From: Candidatus Woesearchaeota archaeon
Lineage (GTDB): Archaea > Nanobdellota > Nanobdellia > Woesearchaeales > SKIA01
DNA length: 7,165 nucleotides
NCBI GenBank assembly: GCA_007116645.1
Contig: SKIA01000066.1
Location: forward strand, 1-7,165
Direction: 5' to 3'
The translations under genes were made by a program, and so were the position numbers. Positions 1-5,655 of the stretch are shown here, in pieces. Under the pieces are notes generated by a model. It did not search any database and was not told the origin of the DNA. It worked only from the letters and a program-made list of their open reading frames with translations. The stretch's first letter is position 1; every line of letters begins with the position of its first letter.

Positions 1-185
1 CTTCTCGGGTACACCATAAATGCGTATCCTGGAGGTATTTGAACAATTATGCCTGTGGGTATAAGACCGAGTTCTTGTGCTTTAATTATCGTGGTTTCTC
101 GTGCCCTAAGATCAAACGCGACTGCGCCGGATGTTTCGTATTCTGGTAGTGGCATTCCATTGAGAGTGTTTATTGGTACTCTCAA
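1..185 (-). CDS. dut: dUTP diphosphatase (dUTPase), N-terminal part, cut by the left window edge
   Basis: Hydrolyses dUTP to dUMP and pyrophosphate, keeping uracil out of DNA and feeding thymidylate synthesis. The 61 complete codons visible open with a VPI strand and PLPEYETSG, then motif 1 (SGAVAFDLRA, about residues 19-28), the GLIPTGI strand region with PPGYAF, and end at YPR. The next partial codon begins AG, fitting the Ser of motif 2 (PRS). The catalytic Tyr motif and the C-terminal P-loop-like motif lie outside the window. The start chosen is a TTG at 183-185, because the family usually begins a few residues before the VPI strand and a GGAG lies about 7 nt upstream. The next in-frame ATG (codon 11) would remove the first strand. 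The TTG overlaps the TGA stop of the upstream cobA, so translation is probably coupled. The family is clear; the exact start is less certain. Confidence 0.9.
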   Translation of the reverse strand, partial: MRVPINTLNGMPLPEYETSGAVAFDLRARETTIIKAQELGLIPTGIIVQIPPGYAFMVYPR

Positions 186-685
186 AACTCTACTCCTTTT
201 CGTGGCTGTGCGCCTTGGTCGAATGGGTGCTTGATTTTGGTCATTTCAGTAACGTAATCTGCAACGTCTATGAGCGCTTGTGGATAGTCTCGTCCGGTCA
301 TCACAACCTCGACGTCTTTGTGTTTGTTCACAAAGTCAACCAAGACTTGCTCATCAACAAGGCCCATGTGTATTGCGTAGACAACTTCATCCATGACTAT
401 CATGTCATGGCCGCCTGCTTGTTCTTGTACTTGGGAAAAGAATTCTTCGAATGCTTTTTTTGCTTGTGCGATTTCTTCTTTATCGTATCGCTTAAAGAAA
501 TTCCCTCTGTATGTGTAGCGCAGAAACGTTGCTCCGAGCTTTTCAATAACTTCGTGTTCTGATGAGCCGTCTGGTTTGAAAAACGATGCGAACAACACTT
601 TGTTGCCAGCGCCGATTGATCGGACAGTAAGTCCTACTGACGCAGTGGTTTTTCCTTTACTCTCTCCTGTGTAAATGTGAAACAT
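182..685 (-). CDS. cobA: Cob(I)alamin / cob(I)yrinic acid a,c-diamide adenosyltransferase (CobA/CobO/BtuR family)
   Basis: Transfers the 5'-deoxyadenosyl group of ATP to the cobalt of reduced corrinoids, giving adenosylcobalamin or its precursor. It is cytosolic. The 167-residue protein has the family P-loop near the N terminus (TGESKGKTT, residues 6-14), an acidic MDE strand (98-100) and the conserved C-terminal run TGR (130-132), VTEM (145-148), KHPFDQG (152-158) and KGVEF (163-167). It is shorter than enteric CobA because it starts almost at the P-loop and lacks the N-terminal helix. It follows the B12-dependent reductase nrdJ by 56 bp and overlaps the dut start. The inferred job is to supply the NrdJ cofactor, probably by salvaging corrinoids, since no other corrin gene is present here. 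A good SD (GAGGT, 7 nt before the ATG) supports the start. The P-loop rules out the unrelated PduO-type enzyme. Confidence 0.93.
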   Translation of the reverse strand: MFHIYTGESKGKTTASVGLTVRSIGAGNKVLFASFFKPDGSSEHEVIEKLGATFLRYTYRGNFFKRYDKEEIAQAKKAFEEFFSQVQEQAGGHDMIVMDEVVYAIHMGLVDEQVLVDFVNKHKDVEVVMTGRDYPQALIDVADYVTEMTKIKHPFDQGAQPRKGVEF

Positions 686-692
686 ATTTAGT

Positions 693-697
693 ACCTC
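693..697 (-). promoter_or_regulatory. Ribosome binding site of cobA
   Basis: On the minus strand GAGGT lies 7 nt before the cobA ATG, a good match to the archaeal/bacterial anti-SD. It implies that cobA is translated from a leadered mRNA. That fits readthrough from nrdJ better than a promoter in the 56-bp gap, where a TATA box would leave almost no leader. Confidence 0.7.
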
Positions 698-710
698 GTA
701 AATAATTAAT

Positions 711-750
711 AAAAAAATAAAAGAAAAAAATCATGCAGCCCTTAGCTGCA
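711..750 (-). terminator. Hairpin plus U-tract after nrdJ, probable partial terminator
   Basis: Read on the minus strand, a 6-bp perfect stem TGCAGC/GCTGCA (745-750 with 734-739) with a 5-nt loop spans the nrdJ stop codon. It is followed, after TGA, by a 20-nt tract (711-730) in which 18 bases are T. Archaeal RNA polymerase terminates at U-tracts alone, and the stem adds to this. Because cobA and dut lie immediately downstream on the same strand, it may act as an attenuator that lowers cobA-dut transcription relative to nrdJ. It could instead be a full terminator with a separate cobA promoter. Confidence 0.55.
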
Positions 751-3342
751 CTTTGAGTATCCGCAGTCAAAGCACGTGGGTTCACTGCAGCCTGCCATCA
801 TCTGCACGTTTGTTGAGTAGCATTTTCCACAGTACAGTCGTTGTTCTACTGATTGTGCGGGAACGCTTGGCTCTGGCGCGCTTGACTGCTTCTTTGGTGC
901 CGCAAGACTCGTTTGTCCTTGCGGCTCGCTAAAAAAACCTGTCTTCACCAAGTTTGCGCGAAGGGCCTTTGAGATTGCGTGCGGAATGCTGTCCACTCTT
1001 TTTTGTCCAAAGCCGTATGGTCTGTCGCTCTTGATACTGTTTAAGTGTTTCAAGACACGTACAGGGTCTCCTCCGTTCTCAAGGTATTTGCTCAGTGTGA
1101 TACAGAGTGCTGAGGTCAATCCTGAGATTTCTGTTCCGAGTGGTGCAAGGTTTCCAAAGATTCTTCGCGGTCCAAGTTCATCGTAGTTGATGTGGATGTG
1201 CAGTGTTCCAGAGCCTGTTTCGATTGCGTAGTAGTCTGAGTGTTCTTGCAGTTCTTCTCTGTTGCGTGCTGCAAGTTCTTCTTGTACTGGTTCTTCTGCA
1301 AGCGTTTGCTCAGTGCTCTTTTCTTCTTTTTTCTTGGAGTCTCCAAGGTTGAGTACTTGGAAGTCTTTGCATCCATCTCTGTACACAGTAACGCCTTTTG
1401 CTCCGAGTTTGTATGCGAGCATGTAAACTTCTTCGATGTCTTCTGGTGTTGCGTTGTTCTCAAGGTTTACTGTCTTTGATACTGCGTTGTCTACGTGTCG
1501 TTGGAACGCGCATTGCATCTTGACGTGGTCAAGTGGTGAGAGGTCGTGCGAGGTCAAGAACAGGTTTTGAATCTCTTCTGGGATCTCGGTAATACCCACT
1601 AGACTTTTGTGGTTCTCATCAATTTTCTTGTAGAGCGAGTCTTTTGTGAGGCCAAAGAAATTATTTTCTTCTGCCATCTTTCCAAAAGTAGGGTTTACTT
1701 CCCAGAAAGTGTCTGCGGGGTCTGGTGTTTCTCCCTTTCGCAATGCATCAAGTGCTTTTGCGTTGTATCGTGTGTAAACGATTGCAAAGAATGGTTCGAT
1801 TCCTGCTCCTTGAAGTCCTGATGCGATACCAATTGTTCCTGTTGGAGCAATAGTAGTACGAGCTGAGTTTCTTGGGCGGTAGTCTTCTCCTCTGAAGTAG
1901 TCTCCGTCTTTGTCAAAGATACTGTCAACAAAGCCTCCAAACACACCTCTTTCTTCTGCAAGGTTTTCTGATGCTACCATTGCTTCTGTGTTGATAAACT
2001 CCATGAGTTCTTCTGCCTTTGCAAGGCCTGCTTCTGAGTTGTATGCAAGGCCGAGTGCGACAATACTTTCTGCCCATCCCATGACTCCAAGTCCTACGCG
2101 GCGGTTTTTCTTTGCGATAACCTCAATCTCTGGGATTGGGTAGTTGTTGACTGTTACGACGTTGTCCAAGAAGTGGATGGTGTCGTGTACAATCTCTTTG
2201 AGTGCTGGCCAGTCAAAGTCTGATCCGTCTGCTTTCACAAACTTTGAGAGGTTGATACTTCCCAAGTTACATGGTTCGTATGGTAAGAGTGGTTGTTCTC
2301 CGCACGGGTTTGTGCTCTCAATCATTCCTTGTGCTGGTGTTGGGTTTGACCGTGAGTTGTTGATACGGTCGATGAAGATGATTCCGGGGTCTCCTGATTC
2401 CCATGCTCCTTGCACAAGGTCGTCCCACATTGCGCGGGCGTTCTTGGTTCCCATGACTTCTTTGGTTTTCGGGTTGACAAGGTTGTAGTCGTCGTTTGCT
2501 TCTACGTGTTTCATGAAGTCTTCGGTGATAGTTACTGATACGTTGAAGTTTTCCATCACGCCTGGTGTTTTCTTCATGTTGATGAAGGTGTCAATGTCTG
2601 GGTGGTCATATCTCATGATTCCCATGTTTGCTCCTCTTCGTGTTCCTCCTTGCTTGACAACGTCTGTTGATTTGTCAAAAAGTTGCATGAAGGTGCATGG
2701 TCCTGATGAAACACCTTTTGTTGATTGTACTTGGCTTCCTGAGGGTCTTAGCCGTGAGAAGTCAAATCCTGTTCCTCCACCGCTTTGGTGGATGAGTGCC
2801 ATGTCCATTACGCTCTTGTAGATGCCTTCGATGCTATCATCTACTGGGAGTACGTAACATGCTGAGAGTTGTTGTAGGTCTCTTCCTGCGTTCATGAGGG
2901 TCGGGCTGTTTGGCAGAAACTTCCAGGTTGCCATGAATCGGTAGAATTTCTTGTATGCTTTTTGTACTGCTTTTTTTGCAAGGGGATCGTTTTCTGCAAT
3001 GTCGTACAGGTTTTTCATAAAGAGTCTGAAGTTGTCTTTTTGATCATCCATTGTTTTGTGTCCTTTGTGGAGGTGGTGGATGACTGTTGGTTTTCCAGAG
3101 CGGTTTTCGTATTCCACTCGTTCATACTTTACTCCCTTGAAGATTTTTTCTTCTGGCACACCGCAGTACAATATTTCTCCAAGAGCAATATTCATTGCCA
3201 CTCCTTTGAGCCAAAACTCAAGTGATGGTGCGTCTCGTAAGTATTTGTCTTTGATTACTTTCCGTTGGTTTTCGGTTGCCGTAATGGTTGGTAGTTCGTC
3301 GTTGCCTTCTGCCTGTGCGTTTATGGTCTCTGTTTTTTGCAT
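742..3342 (-). CDS. nrdJ: Adenosylcobalamin-dependent (class II) ribonucleoside-diphosphate reductase
   Basis: Reduces ribonucleotides to deoxyribonucleotides with a thiyl radical generated from adenosylcobalamin, without oxygen or a second subunit. The 866-residue protein contains the full catalytic set: redox Cys162 (LSACYVLP), the finger-loop motif NPCGEQ with Asn345, radical Cys347 and Glu349, partner Cys358 (EPCNLGSINL), and APTGTIG (499-505). The 11-residue spacing from radical to redox Cys matches NrdJ. Residues about 705-800 form the TSCPD domain of the B12-type family. Two low-complexity linkers (about 665-700 and 805-835) flank it. The C terminus is Cys-rich (C838, C841, C852, C857, C860, C865, ending GYSKCS), probably a zinc ribbon plus thiol shuttle. 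No N-terminal ATP-cone is recognisable and no intein interrupts it. It starts 5 bp after the nrdR stop; a GGGG in the nrdR end lies 11 nt before the ATG. Expression is probably set by NrdR. Confidence 0.97.
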   Translation of the reverse strand: MQKTETINAQAEGNDELPTITATENQRKVIKDKYLRDAPSLEFWLKGVAMNIALGEILYCGVPEEKIFKGVKYERVEYENRSGKPTVIHHLHKGHKTMDDQKDNFRLFMKNLYDIAENDPLAKKAVQKAYKKFYRFMATWKFLPNSPTLMNAGRDLQQLSACYVLPVDDSIEGIYKSVMDMALIHQSGGGTGFDFSRLRPSGSQVQSTKGVSSGPCTFMQLFDKSTDVVKQGGTRRGANMGIMRYDHPDIDTFINMKKTPGVMENFNVSVTITEDFMKHVEANDDYNLVNPKTKEVMGTKNARAMWDDLVQGAWESGDPGIIFIDRINNSRSNPTPAQGMIESTNPCGEQPLLPYEPCNLGSINLSKFVKADGSDFDWPALKEIVHDTIHFLDNVVTVNNYPIPEIEVIAKKNRRVGLGVMGWAESIVALGLAYNSEAGLAKAEELMEFINTEAMVASENLAEERGVFGGFVDSIFDKDGDYFRGEDYRPRNSARTTIAPTGTIGIASGLQGAGIEPFFAIVYTRYNAKALDALRKGETPDPADTFWEVNPTFGKMAEENNFFGLTKDSLYKKIDENHKSLVGITEIPEEIQNLFLTSHDLSPLDHVKMQCAFQRHVDNAVSKTVNLENNATPEDIEEVYMLAYKLGAKGVTVYRDGCKDFQVLNLGDSKKKEEKSTEQTLAEEPVQEELAARNREELQEHSDYYAIETGSGTLHIHINYDELGPRRIFGNLAPLGTEISGLTSALCITLSKYLENGGDPVRVLKHLNSIKSDRPYGFGQKRVDSIPHAISKALRANLVKTGFFSEPQGQTSLAAPKKQSSAPEPSVPAQSVEQRLYCGKCYSTNVQMMAGCSEPTCFDCGYSKCS

Positions 3343-3347
3343 CGTGT

Positions 3348-3797
3348 TTAATTCCCCTGTGTGAGTACTTGTATTTCTTTTTCAAAGCTTTGCGCGTCCC
3401 TAAATTCTTTGTAGACGCTTGCAAAGCGGATGTATGCTACTTCGTCAAGGCGCCGCAACTCTCTCATGGTCAAGTCTCCTATGAGTTTGCTTGAGAGTTC
3501 TGCTTCTCCTTTTCGTCGTAGTTCTTGTTCGATTACCGTGAGTGCGTGTTGTAGTTGTTCGTCCGTTACTGGTCTCTTCTCGCAGGACAAGATAAGTCCT
3601 CGCTTGAGTTTTTCTCTGTCAAAGAGTTCTCGCGATCCGTCTTTTTTGACGATGCGAAGCGGCGGCATCTCTACACGTTCGTATGTGGTAAAGCGTTGGT
3701 CGCATGCAGTACATTCTCTTCTTCGTCGAAGCTCTGGTCCTGCTTGCCGCGTCTCAATGACTCGTGTTTCTTCGTTGTCGCAATGGATACACTTCAT
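3348..3797 (-). CDS. nrdR: Transcriptional repressor NrdR
   Basis: A zinc-ribbon/ATP-cone repressor that binds ATP or dATP and shuts off ribonucleotide reductase genes when dATP is high. The 149 residues hold the DNA-binding zinc ribbon (C3, C6, C29, C32), the basic RRRRE stretch (24-28) and RFTTYERVE (35-43). The ATP-cone follows, from about residue 48 to 138, with VKKDGSRELFDREKL (50-64) and the closing AYIRFASVYKEF. The loop between the two Cys pairs is about 2 residues shorter than in typical bacterial NrdR. The open frame extends 57 codons upstream to an ATG at 3968. The start at 3797 is chosen because the family begins MKCxxC, length then matches the usual about 150, and the extension covers the operator sites. 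No SD precedes this ATG. It is first in the operon with nrdJ. NrdR is near universal in bacteria and much rarer in archaea. Confidence 0.95.
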   Translation of the reverse strand: MKCIHCDNEETRVIETRQAGPELRRRRECTACDQRFTTYERVEMPPLRIVKKDGSRELFDREKLKRGLILSCEKRPVTDEQLQHALTVIEQELRRKGEAELSSKLIGDLTMRELRRLDEVAYIRFASVYKEFRDAQSFEKEIQVLTQGN

Positions 3798-3854
3798 GGT
3801 TGGTTTTGGCGCAACTGGTCTGTCACGCCTTGTACTATCACTGCGTCTTTCCTG

Positions 3855-3863
3855 CTTAAAAAC
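3855..3863 (-). promoter_or_regulatory. Candidate TATA box for the nrdR operon
   Basis: The minus strand reads GTTTTTAAG here, between NrdR box 2 and the nrdR start. An archaeal TATA at this place would start transcription near 3830-3835 and give a leader of about 35 nt, with box 2 immediately upstream, where bound NrdR could block assembly. An alternative is the GAATATAG stretch inside box 2 itself (about 3880-3887). The sequence alone does not decide between them. Confidence 0.3.
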
Positions 3864-3876
3864 AACGCTGTCTTTG

Positions 3877-3893
3877 AGACTATATTCTAGTGT
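3877..3893 (-). promoter_or_regulatory. nrdR: NrdR box 2 (imperfect)
   Basis: The minus strand reads ACACTAGAATATAGTCT, inverted half-sites ACACTA and TAGTCT with one extra central base relative to the 16-bp NrdR box. Its centre lies about 42 bp from that of box 1, close to four DNA turns, so both sites would face the same side of the helix. Paired, helically phased boxes are typical of NrdR operators in bacteria. An adjacent half-site (CACTACACTAG on the minus strand, 3888-3898) overlaps its nrdR-distal edge. Confidence 0.6.
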
Positions 3894-3919
3894 AGTGGAA
3901 AAAAATTCAGGCAGTAAAA

Positions 3920-3935
3920 ACACTAGATGTAGTGT
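3920..3935 (-). promoter_or_regulatory. nrdR: NrdR box 1 (near consensus)
   Basis: The minus strand reads ACACTACATCTAGTGT, a 16-bp inverted repeat with 6-bp half-sites ACACTA/TAGTGT. It matches the published NrdR consensus (acaCwAtATaTwGwgt) at all invariant positions and differs at two weak central ones. It lies 123 bp upstream of the nrdR ATG and 60 bp upstream of the divergent gene at 3995. With NrdR encoded alongside, autoregulation of the nrdR-nrdJ operon is the natural reading. Confidence 0.85.
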
Positions 3936-3966
3936 CTCTTGACGGTTGTGAATTGCTGAGCACGCC

Positions 3967-3977
3967 ATAAATTAATA
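3967..3977 (+). promoter_or_regulatory. Candidate TATA box for the PEP-synthase-like gene
   Basis: ATAAATTAATA is centred about 23 bp before the ATG at 3995, which would place the transcription start at or next to the start codon and give a leaderless mRNA. The overlapping AGGAG (3977-3981) is 13 nt from the ATG, far for an SD, so it could be used only if transcription starts further upstream. Confidence 0.4.
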
Positions 3978-3994
3978 GGAGAAGACCTCTTGTT

Positions 3995-5515
3995 ATGTTT
4001 TACGTGCGTGCATGCCACCCTAATGGAACATTATCGGGCCCCGAAAATACTATTTTCGTGGGTCCAGTGGCCAGTGACACAATCCTTATAAAGAATTATG
4101 AGAATGCTACAAGTATGCTTTTTTCCTACGCCCAAGCACGTGAAGAAGAACTTCCAAAACGAGCAGCTCAATTTGTTGCAGCATCGCAAGTGCTCTCAGC
4201 ACCTACCGGGATGATATTTAGTCCAAGAGCACACCACGACTTTATGACTGCAACAAGTGTTGACAAAGAGATTCGCGACTTAATCAATGCAGTCACTGAC
4301 GCTGAAAGCGTAAAACGCGTTGATGTTGAAATTAAACGTCGCATCGTCACAAGCAAGATTCCCGAGGAACTCGGAGCAGCAATGACTGAGGCTGTGGAAG
4401 TACTTGGCATGCAAAAAGCCGATCTAAGCCTTGCTGATATCCCGCTTATCGTTACTTTGTACTCTGAGAATGATGTTTCGTCTGAGGGCGTCATTATTAA
4501 TGTTACCGGCGTAAAAGCGCTTGCCGATGCTATGCGTCTTGTCTGGAGCAAGGTCTACATGAGTCCGTTTCCTGACAGCACACCACAAGTTGCTGTTGCA
4601 GTAATGCGTATGCCTCCTGCGATCACTACTGCTCGCGTTTCGCGTTCCGACTCAGAAATCCGTATTGAAGCAGTTGAAGGTTGGGGCCGTCTTGTCGGCA
4701 CACCAGAGACGGCTGACGTTTATGTTCTAAACCCTGACAGCCTTGCGTTTGTTGAAAAGCATGTGAACACACAAGAGTCCATGATTGCTCGCAATGAGCG
4801 CACCGAGCAAATTGTGAAGACCTCACCATTTAATGCGTCTGGACAAAAAATTACTGATGACCAAATTCGCAGCCTTGCTGCTGATGTAAAACGCATGGAC
4901 CTTTCCGAGGCTGTGTTTGGCCTGAGTAACCAAAAGCGTTGGTTATTGTTCTTACCACAAAGCCAACAAGCGCGAAAGCCAGTCTCGTTTGAGGAGCCTG
5001 TCGCAGAATCGTTTGCTGATGAACCAGAAGTTGAGGTTGTTGATCTTGCCGAACCAGAAGAGATTGGCGCACAAGAGGATACGTCCACGCAAGAGTTTGA
5101 TGAAGTGCCAGGTGAGCCCGAAGATTTTCGCGGATCAGAAGAATTCAAAGAAGAATTCACAGCACAAGAAGCCGTAGTTGAAGAACCAAGTGAAAAATAC
5201 CAAGCACCCCCTCGCACCTCACATTCTACTAGCAGTCAAGCACGTGAACACACGCTCAGCCTAGGAACGCAGATTCTCGAAGGCTGTTTACAAACTATTG
5301 AACTCACCATGCGCGAGTGGCTTCATGGTGATGATCACCCAAATGATTTTTCTGAGCTGATCACCCTTGTTGCTAATAAACGTCAAATCCCGTACAAGCA
5401 GCGCATCTTGTCTTTATGGGAGATGAAGCGCCAGGGCGGCTTTGATAGTCCTGATGCTGAGAGTGTTCGTTTTGGTCTTGAAACAATGGAACGCTTTGTC
5501 CGAGAGTTCTCATAA
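3995..5515 (+). CDS. Degenerate PEP synthase/PPDK N-terminal-like protein with acidic linker and helical C-terminal domain
   Basis: 506 residues. Residues about 70-325 follow the order of the PEP synthase/pyruvate phosphate dikinase nucleotide-binding domain: MIFSPRAHHDF where the family has GFxVTxxAY; a helical stretch to IPEELGAAMTEAVEVLG (122-138); VIINVTGVKALADAMRLVWSKVY (166-188); VAVAVMRM; IRIEAVEGWGRLVGTPETADVYVLNP (222-247), where the family has its GLGE region; and WLLFLPQSQQARKP, where the family ends in LQARP. The RSSAxxED loop is replaced by TLYSEND (154-160), and the SGVxFT motif by ITTARVS. The His-domain and TIM barrel are missing, so ordinary PEP synthesis is not expected. Residues about 332-402 are a Glu-rich, probably disordered linker; 415-506 are helical and unrecognised. 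It diverges from nrdR across the NrdR boxes. Function unknown; an ATP-binding, scaffold or regulatory role is only inference. Confidence 0.8.
   Translation: MFYVRACHPNGTLSGPENTIFVGPVASDTILIKNYENATSMLFSYAQAREEELPKRAAQFVAASQVLSAPTGMIFSPRAHHDFMTATSVDKEIRDLINAVTDAESVKRVDVEIKRRIVTSKIPEELGAAMTEAVEVLGMQKADLSLADIPLIVTLYSENDVSSEGVIINVTGVKALADAMRLVWSKVYMSPFPDSTPQVAVAVMRMPPAITTARVSRSDSEIRIEAVEGWGRLVGTPETADVYVLNPDSLAFVEKHVNTQESMIARNERTEQIVKTSPFNASGQKITDDQIRSLAADVKRMDLSEAVFGLSNQKRWLLFLPQSQQARKPVSFEEPVAESFADEPEVEVVDLAEPEEIGAQEDTSTQEFDEVPGEPEDFRGSEEFKEEFTAQEAVVEEPSEKYQAPPRTSHSTSSQAREHTLSLGTQILEGCLQTIELTMREWLHGDDHPNDFSELITLVANKRQIPYKQRILSLWEMKRQGGFDSPDAESVRFGLETMERFVREFS
4036..4065 (+). repeat. Strong inverted repeat / RNA hairpin in the early coding region
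   Basis: GGGCCC (4036-4041) pairs with GGGTCC (4060-4065, one G-U). Then CGAAAATA (4042-4049) pairs with TATTTTCG (4051-4058) around a single central C, with T4059 as the only bulge. In RNA this gives a stem of about 12-13 bp with a 3-5 nt loop, 41 nt after the start codon of the gene at 3995. It could act on mRNA translation or stability, or mark a DNA-binding site. It could also be a by-product of coding. Confidence 0.6.
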
Positions 5516-5519
5516 CGTC

Positions 5520-5536
5520 TTTCGGCAGTGCCGAAA
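5520..5536 (+). other. Short hairpin just after the stop codon
   Basis: A perfect 7-bp stem TTTCGGC/GCCGAAA with a 3-nt loop (AGT) starts 5 nt after the stop of the PEP-synthase-like gene. No T-tract follows, so it is not a standard intrinsic terminator. It may protect the mRNA 3' end. The remaining intergenic DNA to 5655 is AT-rich and holds TATA-like stretches (5560-5569 and 5619-5628). Confidence 0.4.
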
Positions 5537-5618
5537 ACCTCTGAAACAACATTATTTAGTAATATAAAGCCGAATAGAAGCGTTGTATGGAAAATAATGA
5601 CTGTCGCTATAACAACAA

Positions 5619-5628
5619 TTTATTTAAA
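5619..5628 (+). promoter_or_regulatory. Candidate TATA box for the winged-helix/membrane protein pair
   Basis: TTTATTTAAA lies about 32 bp (centre) before the ATG at 5656, predicting a transcript with a leader of only a few nucleotides. This fits the lack of a properly spaced SD there: AGGA is only about 1-2 nt from the ATG. A second TATA-like stretch (TAATATAAAG, 5560-5569) would give a longer leader. Confidence 0.45.
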
Positions 5629-5655
5629 CTCAAGGCCGCGAAAACACAATAGGAA

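Noticed and set aside
173..562. Plus-strand open frame of 129 codons over cobA
   Set aside because: It lies antisense to a well-conserved enzyme gene, with Cys/Phe-rich composition typical of an antisense shadow.
742..3342. Possible intein in the ribonucleotide reductase
   Set aside because: Archaeal reductases often carry inteins, but the catalytic blocks are contiguous at normal spacing and no splicing motifs or extra length were seen.
3430..3942. Plus-strand open frame of 170 codons over nrdR
   Set aside because: It is antisense to the clear NrdR coding frame and the operator region; Ser/Arg-rich with no domain.
3798..3968. 57-codon N-terminal extension of NrdR starting at an ATG at 3968
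   Set aside because: The NrdR family starts MKCxxC at the zinc ribbon, the extension has no SD or recognisable domain, and it would run across both NrdR boxes. The frame is open probably by chance.
4720..5217. Minus-strand open frame of 165 codons in the PEP-synthase-like gene
   Set aside because: Ser/Thr-rich low-complexity product arising as the antisense of the Glu-rich linker; no support as a gene.
5520..5536. Intrinsic terminator after the PEP-synthase-like gene
   Set aside because: The hairpin is real but no T-tract follows, so it is listed only as a hairpin.
5587..5652. 21-residue open frame just upstream of the winged-helix gene
   Set aside because: It has no ribosome binding site, Asn/Lys-rich composition typical of AT-rich spacer, and overlaps the candidate TATA box at 5619-5628.
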